A DNA stretch of 13,514 nt from the NCBI GenBank assembly GCA_027297485.1, contig JAPUHZ010000503.1, positions 1 to 13,514 on the forward strand, in the 5' to 3' direction. Both the position numbers and the translations under genes were made by a program. The notes beneath the pieces were generated by a model. It was not told the origin of the DNA. It did not search any database and saw only the letters and a list, made by a program, of their open reading frames with translations. This DNA is from Deltaproteobacteria bacterium (GTDB lineage Bacteria; Desulfobacterota_B; Binatia; UBA9968). Each line of letters opens with the position of its first letter. The stretch's first letter is position 1. Of the stretch, positions 7,013 to 13,514 are shown in pieces.

Positions 7013-8293
7013 TTATATCTTCACATCTTCGTCCTTGAAATGTTCCAAAGCCGAAACGATCTCCCGGATAAAGCGTACCGCATCGGCCCCATCGATTACG
7101 CGATGGTCATAGGAAAGGCACAAGGGAAGCATCGTTCGTATTTCGATTTTTTGCTTTTTTGCCACTGGCTTTGCCATACCCTGTCCCAAACCCAGTATGG
7201 CCACCTGGGGTTTATTGATAATGGGAGTGAAATGAAGACTCCCGATGGTCCCTTGATTGGAGATGGTAAAGGTGCCTCCCTGTAATTCCTCCAAAGAGAC
7301 CTTTCTCTGCCTCGTTTTCTCCGTCAACTCTTGTAGTTGTCTCGAGAGTTCCAACAGCCCCTTTTTATCCACATCCCTGATCACCGGAACGATTAAACCC
7401 GCCTCGGTGTCCACGGCGACGCCTATATGACAATAGTCCTTGTAGACGATTTCCCCTGTAGATTCGTCCAAACTCGAATTGAAGACAGGGTAAGTTTTCA
7501 AAGCCATGGTTACTGCCTTTAAAACAAAAGAGGTCAAAGTCAAATGGGCGCCTTTTGTTTTATAGGAAGGGTTGTGCTTCTTTCTCACCTCCAAAAGGGA
7601 CGTGATATCGGCATCGTCAAATTGGGTAATATGGGGGATGGTTGTCCAAGACTTCACCATCCTTTTGCCGACAGTGCGTCTGAGGAGGTTTATCTGTTCC
7701 CTACGGATCGGTCCCCATTTGGAAAAATCTATGCTCTCGGCTGTAGGTGAGGGCGGGGTTGGCGTTTCCGGAGCCCTTTTTTGAAACGCAATTTGCTGCA
7801 GGCGCTGGATGTAAGCCGTCAGATCGTTGAGGATAATCCTGCCGCCCCGCCCGCTTCCTCTTACTCTGGTTAAATCAATGCCCAATTCTCCGGCTGTCTT
7901 CCTTATGGAGGGAGATGCGGGCGGCCCAAAGCCGCTCTTCGACTCATAGATATCCCCGTGAGATAGCGCCTGTCCTCCACGCCTTGATTCCTCGACCGGA
8001 GAAACTTGCCCATCCGTCTTATCAACTTTCTCCGCTTCCTTGAACTTATCTTTGGCGGGACCTTCAGGCGCAAGAGAAATCAGGACCTGCCCCACCGTTA
8101 TCTCCTCCCCTTCTTTCACATGGATCTTTGTTATCTTACCGGATGCAGTTGAGGGGATAGGAGCAACGGCCTTTTCGTTCTCCAACTCCAGGATAGTCTG
8201 ATCTTTTTTAATCAGATCACCCTCGAAAACGAGGATGTTCACCACGATGCCTGAGTCTACACCTTCACCCAGGCGAGGAAGCTTAATGTTCAT
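7013..8293 (-). CDS. aceF: dihydrolipoyllysine acetyltransferase (pyruvate dehydrogenase E2)
   Basis: A 426-residue core subunit that takes the acetyl group from E1 onto a swinging lipoyl arm and transfers it to CoA. A single N-terminal lipoyl domain spans about 1-75, with the lipoylated lysine K41 in ELENEKAVAPIP. A charged, Pro/Ser-containing linker follows. The peripheral-subunit-binding domain is at about 127-162 (SPSIRKTAGELGIDL, RVRGSGRGGRI). The catalytic domain has the acyltransferase signature SYDHRVIDG with H397 and D401. The motif around the lipoyl lysine is NEKA rather than the more common DKA. E. coli AceF carries three lipoyl domains, so this single-domain form is a shorter design. 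The ATG at 8293 has only weak purine-rich bases before it. It is the middle gene of the operon, 32 bp after aceE and 21 bp before lpd. Its partner E1 implies pyruvate as substrate. Confidence 0.94.
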   Translation of the reverse strand: MNIKLPRLGEGVDSGIVVNILVFEGDLIKKDQTILELENEKAVAPIPSTASGKITKIHVKEGEEITVGQVLISLAPEGPAKDKFKEAEKVDKTDGQVSPVEESRRGGQALSHGDIYESKSGFGPPASPSIRKTAGELGIDLTRVRGSGRGGRIILNDLTAYIQRLQQIAFQKRAPETPTPPSPTAESIDFSKWGPIRREQINLLRRTVGKRMVKSWTTIPHITQFDDADITSLLEVRKKHNPSYKTKGAHLTLTSFVLKAVTMALKTYPVFNSSLDESTGEIVYKDYCHIGVAVDTEAGLIVPVIRDVDKKGLLELSRQLQELTEKTRQRKVSLEELQGGTFTISNQGTIGSLHFTPIINKPQVAILGLGQGMAKPVAKKQKIEIRTMLPLCLSYDHRVIDGADAVRFIREIVSALEHFKDEDVKI

Positions 8294-8325
8294 AAATTTT
8301 CTGTTTCAATGGACTAGGGAACTGG

Positions 8326-10959
8326 CTAAACGAAAAAAGGATAATTCTTTTCAGGGTCAACATTGAGGTCTCTGATGGCTTTTTGAACGACATGGGTTTC
8401 AACGATTTTCTTTTGAGAAAGGGAGTATAGAGTTGCGAGAGCAATCAGTTCAGCATCGACTTCAAAAAAGCGTCGCAAATTGGGGCGGGTATCACTCCTG
8501 CCAAATCCGTCGGTGCCGAGAGTGATTAGTCCGCCCGGAACCCAAGGGGCGATCTGGTCGGGAACAAGCTTCATATAATCAGATACCGCTACGAATACCC
8601 CTTGCTCTTTGTCGAGAAGGGTCTCTAAGTACGATTTTTTTGCCGGGGAGGTTGGATGCAGCATGTTCCATCTCGCTACTCTTAGCGCCTCGCTCCTTAA
8701 CAGTTTGTAACTTGTGGCGCTCCACACATCCACTGAGACATCATACTTTTCCGCCAATATTTCCTGGGCTCTGAGAGCTTCCCTCAGGATAGGGCCGCTC
8801 CCGAAAATGTGGGCTTTATGCCTTCTGTTTGGTTCACCCTTCTTGAATTTATAGAGCCCCTTAAGAATCCCTTGCTCTACGCCCTGAGGCATCTCCGGCA
8901 TCGCATGATTCTCGTTATACAGGGTTAAATAATAATAAATCTCTTCCCCCTTCTCATACATCCGCCTCATTCCGTCATGAATAATAACGGCAATTTCATA
9001 GGCAAAGGCGGGATCGTATGTCAGTAAGGTAGGAATCGGGCTGGCCAAGAGGTGGCTGTGCCCGTCTTGATGTTGCAGCCCCTCGCCGTTTAACGTGGTA
9101 CGTCCGGCAGTGGCTCCAAGCAAAAACCCTTTGGCTTTGATATCACCTGCCGCCCAGATGAGGTCGCCGATTCTCTGAAAACCGAACATGGAATAGAAGA
9201 TGTAAAAAGGTATCATGTTGAAACCACGAGTTGTATATGCGGTTCCGGCAGCAATAAATGAAGAGATGGATCCTGCCTCGGTAATCCCTTCTTCGAGAAT
9301 CTGTCCGTCCTTGGCCTCCTGGTAATAGAGAAGGGTTTCACGGTCCACTGGATCGTATAATTGCCCTTTCGGAGAATAGATGCCGATTTGGCGGAAGAGG
9401 GCATCCATACCGAAGGTCCTCGCCTCATCCGGAATGATGGGAACGATCTGTTTGCCGATTTCGTTGTGTCGTAGGAGCTTGCTCAAAATGCGCACAAAGC
9501 CCATAGTGGTCGATACTTGAAGATCCCCGTAGCCTTTCAAGAACTCTGCATAGTAATCAATGCTCGGAACATGTATAGGTCCGGCTTTGACTTTACGTTC
9601 CGGCAAAAATCCCCCTAAATTCTTCCTGCGTTCCATCAGGTACTTCGTCTCCGGGCTGTCGAAGGCGGGACGGTAGAAAGGAGTCTCTACTACCTCCTCA
9701 TCGAGGAGAGGAACACCGAATCTGGACCGGAATTCTCTCAATTCCTTTTCATTGAGTAGTTTCTGCTGATGGGTGATGTTTCTTCCTTCCCCGGCCTCGC
9801 CCAAGCCATAACCTTTCACCGTTTTGGCCAGGATCACGGTCGGCGAACCTCTGTGTTCCACGGCCGCTCTGTAAGCTGTATAGACTTTTTGGGGATCATG
9901 CCCTCCTCGAAGGAGCTTATGGATCTGCTCGTCCGTGAGATGATTGACCATCTCTAAGAGATCCGGATATTTGCTGAAAAAATGTTTCCTCGCGTAACTT
10001 CCCGGCTCCACGGAATATTTCTGATAATCTCCGTCAACAGCTTCTTCCATCCGTTTGAGCAAAAGTCCTTTATGATCGGCCTTAAGAAGCGGATCCCAGT
10101 CAGAACCCCAGATCACTTTAATCACGTTCCACCGAGCGCCGCGAAAAAGGGCTTCCAGCTCCTGAATGATCTTTCCGTTTCCCCTTACGGGTCCATCCAG
10201 CCGTTGGAGATTACAGTTAACAACCCAGATTAAGTTGTCCAAATTTTCCCGTGAGGCCAATGTTAAAGCCCCTGACGATTCGGGTTCATCCATCTCACCA
10301 TCACCCACAAAACACCATACCTTCGGGTCTTCTCCTTTTAAGAAACCGCGGGCTTTTAAATACCTGTTAAAACGCGCCTGATAGATCGACATGATCGGGG
10401 CCAGCCCCATGGCAACCGAAGGAAATTGCCAAAAGTCAGGCATGAGATAGGGGTGGGGATAAGAAGAAAGACCTCCTCCTTCAGCCAACTCCTGACGAAA
10501 ATGATGAAGGTATTTTGCATCCAGTCTCCACTCCAAATAGGCCCTAGCGTAATTTCCCGGAGAAGCGTGTCCCTGAAAATAAATCATATCCGCGCCACCT
10601 TCCCCGTTGTCACCTCTAAAGAAATGATTGAATCCGACTTCATAGAGCGTTGCACACGAAGCATAGGTGGAGATATGTCCCCCGATACCGCTATGAATAC
10701 GGTTGGCCTTAACCACCATGGCCATGGCATTCCAACGGATATAACTCTTGATCCGTCTTTCCACCTGCCGGTTTCCTGGGTAGGGAGGTTCTTGCTCCGC
10801 TGGGATCGTGTTAATATAGGGGGTGTCGACAGAAAGAGGTATGTTCATGCCTGATTCACGTAACCTTGCCATCAGCTTGTTCAGAAGAAAGGGCGTGTCT
10901 TCCGATCGGCTATCCTCAGTCTCCAAAATACTTTGCTCTTCTTTTTTTTCCGATTCCAC
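8326..10959 (-). CDS. aceE: pyruvate dehydrogenase E1 component, homodimeric type
   Basis: An 877-residue thiamine-diphosphate enzyme that decarboxylates pyruvate and reductively acetylates the lipoyl group of E2. The length matches AceE of the alpha2 type (E. coli about 887) rather than the split E1-alpha/beta form. The N-terminal half holds SGIGGHIST (H95) and QGHASPGNYARAYLEW (H131). The thiamine-diphosphate/Mg motif runs from GDG (219-221) to NCN (248-250). RLDGPVRGNGKIIQELE follows, as in AceE. The C-terminal part has the AceE stretches TAGRTTLNGEGLQHQDGHSH and GTDGFGRSDTRPNLRRFF. The start is a GTG at 10959 with AGGGGGTGA about 5 nt upstream. It is the first gene of the aceE-aceF-lpd operon and starts only 33 bp from the divergent ligase gene, so its promoter probably lies inside that gene. 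I see no truncation or frameshift. Confidence 0.96.
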   Translation of the reverse strand: MESEKKEEQSILETEDSRSEDTPFLLNKLMARLRESGMNIPLSVDTPYINTIPAEQEPPYPGNRQVERRIKSYIRWNAMAMVVKANRIHSGIGGHISTYASCATLYEVGFNHFFRGDNGEGGADMIYFQGHASPGNYARAYLEWRLDAKYLHHFRQELAEGGGLSSYPHPYLMPDFWQFPSVAMGLAPIMSIYQARFNRYLKARGFLKGEDPKVWCFVGDGEMDEPESSGALTLASRENLDNLIWVVNCNLQRLDGPVRGNGKIIQELEALFRGARWNVIKVIWGSDWDPLLKADHKGLLLKRMEEAVDGDYQKYSVEPGSYARKHFFSKYPDLLEMVNHLTDEQIHKLLRGGHDPQKVYTAYRAAVEHRGSPTVILAKTVKGYGLGEAGEGRNITHQQKLLNEKELREFRSRFGVPLLDEEVVETPFYRPAFDSPETKYLMERRKNLGGFLPERKVKAGPIHVPSIDYYAEFLKGYGDLQVSTTMGFVRILSKLLRHNEIGKQIVPIIPDEARTFGMDALFRQIGIYSPKGQLYDPVDRETLLYYQEAKDGQILEEGITEAGSISSFIAAGTAYTTRGFNMIPFYIFYSMFGFQRIGDLIWAAGDIKAKGFLLGATAGRTTLNGEGLQHQDGHSHLLASPIPTLLTYDPAFAYEIAVIIHDGMRRMYEKGEEIYYYLTLYNENHAMPEMPQGVEQGILKGLYKFKKGEPNRRHKAHIFGSGPILREALRAQEILAEKYDVSVDVWSATSYKLLRSEALRVARWNMLHPTSPAKKSYLETLLDKEQGVFVAVSDYMKLVPDQIAPWVPGGLITLGTDGFGRSDTRPNLRRFFEVDAELIALATLYSLSQKKIVETHVVQKAIRDLNVDPEKNYPFFV

Positions 10960-10992
10960 TTTCTCACCCCCTAAGACGTAAAGGTTTTGAGC
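10960..10992. promoter_or_regulatory. 33-bp divergent start region of aceE and the ligase-like gene
   Basis: This gap contains little beyond two ribosome binding sites. On the minus strand AGGGGGTG precedes the aceE GTG by 5 nt. On the plus strand AAAGG at 10980-10984 precedes the TTG at 10993 by 8 nt. There is no space for two full promoters, so at least one must lie within the opposing coding region, and the two would overlap or face each other. I found no convincing -35/-10 pair for either gene. Confidence 0.6.
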
Positions 10993-11712
10993 TTGAAATA
11001 CATAGATTTAACCCTTCCAACGCCTCAACGTAATATAGCCTGCGATGAGGCCTTAATCGATTTGTGCGAGAATGGCTATGATCATGAAATTTTGAGATTT
11101 TGGGAGCCGCGCGAATACTTTGTAGTGGTAGGATATTCTAGCAAAATAGAGTCGGAAGTTAACATGCCGTCCTGCCAGAAAAGCCGTATCCCCATCCTCA
11201 GACGATGCAGCGGAGGCGGAACGGTGTTGCAAGGTCCGGGATGCCTCAACTATTCATTGGTTTTAAAGATCGGGGATTCGGCCCCTAGAAACAGTGTCTC
11301 TGAAACCAATGCCTTCATTATGAAATGTCACAAAGAAGCTCTACAAGAGATTATAGGGTCTGAGATTGGAATTCAAGGTTTCAGCGATCTTGCGCTTGGG
11401 ATGTTAAAGTTTTCGGGCAATGCCCAATACCGGAAAAGGCACTTTTTGTTGTTTCATGGCACTATTCTGCTGCAACTGGATATTCGGTTAGTTGAAGAGT
11501 TGCTTCTTATACCTTCGAGGCAGCCTCGATACCGTCAAGGCCGATCTCATGAAGAGTTTTTGACTAATTTAAATGTCCCACCTCGCACGATTAAAGAGGC
11601 CCTTCAAAAATCGTGGAACGCGGAGGAAGAACTCAAAAACGTTCCTTTCGAAAGAATCGACAGGCTAGTAAGAAAACAATATTCAACCGATGAGTGGAAC
11701 TTTAAATTCTAA
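10993..11712 (+). CDS. lipoate-protein ligase A family protein
   Basis: A 239-residue member of the biotin/lipoate ligase fold, expected to attach lipoate or transfer octanoate to lipoyl domains. Visible signatures: RRCSGGGTV at about 70-78 (cofactor-binding loop), GPGCLNYSL, the conserved lysine segment LKFSGNAQ (K139), FHGTILL near 155, and the C-terminal KQYSTDEWNF. In E. coli LplA the position after GGGxVx is His; here it is Gln (GGGTVLQ). The protein stops at the end of the catalytic domain and lacks the extra C-terminal domain of E. coli LplA (338 residues). It might therefore need a partner for adenylation, or act as a LipM-like octanoyltransferase. The frame opens at a TTG at 10987, but AAAGG at 10980-10984 is better spaced for the TTG at 10993, and family members usually begin near KYIDLTLPTP. 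Its divergent position beside aceE-aceF fits E2 as the target. Confidence 0.87.
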   Translation: MKYIDLTLPTPQRNIACDEALIDLCENGYDHEILRFWEPREYFVVVGYSSKIESEVNMPSCQKSRIPILRRCSGGGTVLQGPGCLNYSLVLKIGDSAPRNSVSETNAFIMKCHKEALQEIIGSEIGIQGFSDLALGMLKFSGNAQYRKRHFLLFHGTILLQLDIRLVEELLLIPSRQPRYRQGRSHEEFLTNLNVPPRTIKEALQKSWNAEEELKNVPFERIDRLVRKQYSTDEWNFKF

Positions 11713-11728
11713 GAAACCACCTTAGCAT

Positions 11729-11775
11729 TGGTGGCGGTGGGCGGACTCGAACCGCCGACGCCGCGGATATGAGCC
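11729..11775 (-). tRNA. tRNA-Met(CAT) 3' fragment, prophage attachment site
   Basis: Read on the minus strand, this is the 3' 47 nt of a tRNA. It begins with the last two bases of the 5' anticodon stem, then an anticodon loop CTCATAT with anticodon CAT. Next come the 3' anticodon stem CCGCG, a 5-nt variable loop GCGTC, and a T-arm with 5-bp stem GGCGG/CCGCC and loop TTCGAGT. It ends with acceptor strand CACCGCC, discriminator A and encoded CCA. The expected 5' acceptor GGCGGTG and the D-arm are absent from the next 30 nt, so it cannot fold as a tRNA. Such 3' fragments are the usual mark left by elements that integrate into tRNA genes. The orientation places the element on the right (higher coordinates) and native chromosome on the left. 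Elongator Met is the best assignment from the CAT anticodon; initiator Met or a lysidine-modified Ile tRNA is less likely but not excluded. Confidence 0.85.
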
Positions 11776-11819
11776 ATGGCGACAGAGATGAAAGCTGTTG
11801 ATTTCATGGCTCTTTTTTT
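11771..11819 (+). terminator. Rho-independent terminator-like hairpin at the attachment junction
   Basis: GAGCCATG at 11771-11778 pairs perfectly over 8 bp with CATGGCTC at 11805-11812, followed at once by seven T (11813-11819). The 26-nt loop is long, and a competing inverted repeat ATGAAA (11788-11793) / TTTCAT (11802-11807) lies inside it. The left arm begins with tRNA-derived bases (GAGCC). It would stop plus-strand transcription arriving from the ligase gene before the phage genes. Confidence 0.5.
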
Positions 11820-11820
11820 G

Positions 11821-11841
11821 TTGGGGGCAAGTCTTGGGGGC
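11821..11841 (+). repeat. direct repeat TTGGGGGC x2 beside the attachment site
   Basis: TTGGGGGC occurs at 11821-11828 and again at 11834-11841, 13 bp apart, about 50 bp from the tRNA fragment. Short direct repeats at this distance from an att core are typical of integrase arm-type binding sites. With only two copies, this assignment is tentative. Confidence 0.4.
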
Positions 11842-11863
11842 GAATAGAACCCAAAAGAAACCC

Positions 11864-12319
11864 ATGCCCAGAGGCGGGCAAGTGGGCAATAAGAACGGGT
11901 TCAGGCATGGGTATTACTCGTTATTTGCTCTACGAAAAGAAGGCAAGAAGGACCTGAGAAGGCGCTTTTGGAGGGTGTTAGAAGAGAGAAAGCAAGAATA
12001 CGTCTCTGCCCTTGGGGAAGATGTTTCCCCGCAGGAATTAACCCTCATCGAGGACACCGTTTGGATGGACTTCTACGTTGCCGCTTTCGATGGCTACCTT
12101 GCGCAGCGAAACATCGTCAGGAAAGGCAGGCCGCATCCCTGCTTCGATACCCGTACAAAGCTGGCAGCGCACAGGCGGGAAAACATCAAGCTCTTCGGTC
12201 TTTACCGAAGAGCGAAGGACATCCCTGACCTGGCCCAAGAGCTGGCAAAGCTAAATAAGCCGTCAACGGCCCAGGAAGGGGGGATAACTAAGGCCGATGA
12301 GAGATCATGCTTTAAATAG
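11864..12319 (+). CDS. phage protein, small terminase subunit candidate
   Basis: A 151-residue basic protein. The N-terminus GGQVGNKNGFRHGYYS is of a type often seen in phage proteins encoded just before the terminase large subunit. The middle is helical and charged (KKDLRRRFWRVLEERKQEY), followed by EDVSPQELTLIEDTVWMDFYVAAFDGYLAQRN. The C-terminal helix KLAAHRRENIKLFGLYRRAKD fits the helical make-up of DNA-binding small terminases. I recognise no catalytic motif. The frame opens at a TTG at 11798 inside the terminator hairpin; the ATG at 11864 is preferred because the GNKN-type motif follows it directly, though no clear Shine-Dalgarno is visible. It overlaps the next gene by 23 nt. The small-terminase role rests mainly on position and is not certain. 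Confidence 0.65.
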   Translation: MPRGGQVGNKNGFRHGYYSLFALRKEGKKDLRRRFWRVLEERKQEYVSALGEDVSPQELTLIEDTVWMDFYVAAFDGYLAQRNIVRKGRPHPCFDTRTKLAAHRRENIKLFGLYRRAKDIPDLAQELAKLNKPSTAQEGGITKADERSCFK

Positions 12320-12596
12320 TAGCGTGCGACTAGCAGAGGGGATCTCTGAGAGATGTTCCAACCCTGTTTGCCGGAGTGCGATTGAACCCATGCCTTCGGG
12401 TAGTTGGAGAAGGACGCCGAGGCGGTTCTGTTCTACCCACTGCAAGAATGACACCGTGGCGTTGAGGCGGACGGCCAAACTCCTAACCGGTCTCACCATG
12501 GCTCAGGGGTGGGCCGCATTGAGAGCGCTAAACGCGCACCTAGAGGAGCCGGAACTTGTCCACATCTACATTCCAGACAATGGGCGGCAAGGATGA
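12297..12596 (+). CDS. phage zinc-finger protein
   Basis: A 99-residue protein with a probable zinc site made of C20, C25, C45 and C49 (CSNPVC ... RRFCSTHC). The second pair lies in an FCS-T-HC context like the short zinc-binding segments of phage proteins near terminase genes. A basic helix follows (KNDTVALRRTAKLL). It starts inside the preceding gene (23-nt overlap), with AAGG 3-4 nt before the ATG. Its stop overlaps the terminase ATG (ATGA), so translation of the three genes is probably coupled. Function is unknown; nucleic-acid binding during packaging is an inference. A downstream start around residues 5-10 is possible. Confidence 0.7.
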   Translation: MRDHALNSSVRLAEGISERCSNPVCRSAIEPMPSGSWRRTPRRFCSTHCKNDTVALRRTAKLLTGLTMAQGWAALRALNAHLEEPELVHIYIPDNGRQG

Positions 12597-13514
12597 ACGC
12601 GAAGATTGACAATCAGATTCACCCGCTTAAGTTTTTCTCTTTGCTCAAGTGGATTGACAGGCGTCCGCTAAGTAAGGTGATTGAACCTTATCGCCAGCGG
12701 ATCTTTGAGCAAGCCCTTTTCACGTTCGATGAGGAGAGCAGGCCCCGTTATAATCTTGTCCTGTCCGGTCGGGCAAAGAAGAACTGGAAGACCACGGACT
12801 TGATCCTTACGGCTCTCTACCGCCTCCTGGCTTGGCAGAGCGAAGCCGGGAATCAATGCTATGTTCTCGCGAACGATCAGGATCAAGCGGGCGATGATCT
12901 GGAGCTAGCAAAGAAGCTCATTCGCGTGAATCCGATCCTGGCCGACGCGACGGAGGTCAAACAGAAGGTGATCGAGCGCAAGGACGGGAAAGGGTTTCTG
13001 GAGATCCTTCCCGCTCAAGACGTGATAGGGAGCCATGGTAAAACTTACCTCTTTTGCGGCTTCGATGAGATTCACGGATATAAAAACTGGGATCTCTTAG
13101 AGGCCATGCAGCCGGACCCTACACGGCTGGACGCGCTCATGTGGATCACTTCCTACGCTTCGATCTACCACAAGCCTGGCGTTCCGCTATTTGACCTGAT
13201 TGCCGCCGGCAAGAAGGGACAGGACCCCCGGATGTTTTTTTCCTGGTATGCGGCGGACCATGTGACCGACCTTGAGCTTGAGAATGCCTCTCCTGAGGAC
13301 AAGGCGAACCCTAGCCGTGGGAGCTGGCAGGATTCAGGCTACCTCGAACAACAGCAGCGCAGGCTACCGGCTCACAAGTACCGGCGCTTGCATCTCAATC
13401 TCCCCGGCCTCCCCGAGGGATCGGCTTTCACCGCTGAGATGGTGATGGGCGCAGTCGAGCGTGGCGTCAAGGTAAGACCACCGAAGGATGAAATTGATTA
13501 CGCCGCCTTTGTCG
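12593..13514 (+). CDS. phage terminase large subunit, C-terminus cut by window edge
   Basis: The ATG at 12593 overlaps the previous stop as ATGA, and 307 codons are visible before the window ends. The N-terminal ATPase domain that drives DNA into capsids is present. A P-loop-like segment LVLSGRAKKNWKTTD is at about 55-69 with K66/T67. Walker B FDEIH at 157-161 carries D158/E159. A coupling motif WITSYAS begins at 184. The P-loop is unusual: where most phage terminases read NGK[ST], this reads NWKT, so the glycine before the lysine is replaced by Trp. Further on, residues 215-290 (MFFSWYAADH ... HKYRRLHLNLPGLPEGSAF) look like the linker leading to the nuclease domain, which lies outside the window. 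The gene is not a pseudogene as far as seen. Confidence 0.88.
   Translation, partial: MNAKIDNQIHPLKFFSLLKWIDRRPLSKVIEPYRQRIFEQALFTFDEESRPRYNLVLSGRAKKNWKTTDLILTALYRLLAWQSEAGNQCYVLANDQDQAGDDLELAKKLIRVNPILADATEVKQKVIERKDGKGFLEILPAQDVIGSHGKTYLFCGFDEIHGYKNWDLLEAMQPDPTRLDALMWITSYASIYHKPGVPLFDLIAAGKKGQDPRMFFSWYAADHVTDLELENASPEDKANPSRGSWQDSGYLEQQQRRLPAHKYRRLHLNLPGLPEGSAFTAEMVMGAVERGVKVRPPKDEIDYAAFV

Larger units (their letters stand above)
11729..13514 (+). mobile_element. left end of an integrated prophage, continues past window
   Basis: The boundary is the tRNA-Met 3' fragment. To its right, gene style changes to short overlapping phage genes leading into a terminase large subunit, all on the plus strand. 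Left of it lie ordinary metabolic genes. No integrase is visible here. For this arrangement it would be expected at the far end, near the reconstituted tRNA. Whether the prophage is complete or a remnant cannot be judged from about 1.8 kb. Confidence 0.75.

Noticed and set aside
11717..11734. CCACC ... GGTGG hairpin after the ligase gene
   Set aside because: The right arm is simply the tRNA CCA/acceptor sequence, the stem is 5 bp, and no T-run follows.
11729..11805. Complete functional tRNA-Met
   Set aside because: The 30 nt that should form the acceptor 5' strand and D-arm do not pair with CACCGCC and contain no D-arm pattern.
11798..11863. N-terminal extension of the small-terminase candidate from a TTG at 11798
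   Set aside because: It would begin within the terminator hairpin and T-run, and it adds hydrophobic residues (SWLFFCWG) without family likeness; the ATG at 11864 starts directly at the GNKN-type motif.

Overview
This window looks like a bacterial chromosome segment of roughly 50% GC that ends in the first genes of an integrated phage. Bacterial identity is supported by Shine-Dalgarno starts, TTG/GTG start codons, tight co-directional gene clusters and a homodimeric (AceE-type) pyruvate dehydrogenase. The lineage cannot be fixed from sequence reading alone. A deltaproteobacterial, Nitrospirota or Methylomirabilota-like lineage is a guess based on the style of the pyruvate dehydrogenase, lipoate ligase and tRNA-Met sequences.

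Left part (1-2757, minus strand): a three-gene cluster. A stand-alone 5'-3' exonuclease of the DNA polymerase I N-terminal family is followed by an M20-family metallopeptidase (PepT-like), then by a Schlafen/AlbA_2-domain protein that runs off the left edge. The M20 gene is called from a TTG with a strong ribosome binding site rather than from the longest open frame.

Middle-left (2893-5531, plus strand): a small cupin protein, then a full-length RecQ helicase (helicase core, zinc-binding RQC, HRDC). RecQ has its own extended -10 promoter, no visible Shine-Dalgarno sequence, and a locally higher GC content than the right-hand genes.

Middle-right (5576-11712): a complete pyruvate dehydrogenase operon on the minus strand (E1 aceE, E2 aceF, E3 lpd), with a lipoate-protein ligase-like gene transcribed divergently from only 33 bp away. 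E1, E2 and E3 convert pyruvate to acetyl-CoA. The ligase-like protein most likely supplies the lipoyl group on E2, so the locus encodes both the enzyme complex and its cofactor attachment.

Right part (11729-13514): the 3' 47 nt of a tRNA-Met(CAT), without its 5' half, lies 16 bp after the ligase gene. It is followed by a terminator-like hairpin, a short direct repeat, and a tightly overlapping phage packaging module: a small-terminase candidate, a zinc-finger protein and a terminase large subunit that continues past the right edge. The simplest reading is a prophage integrated into a tRNA-Met gene. This window holds the outer boundary carrying the duplicated tRNA 3' end, and the reconstituted tRNA should lie at the far end, to the right. 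No CRISPR array, rRNA, complete tRNA or insertion sequence was seen, and no clearly new biological system was identified.
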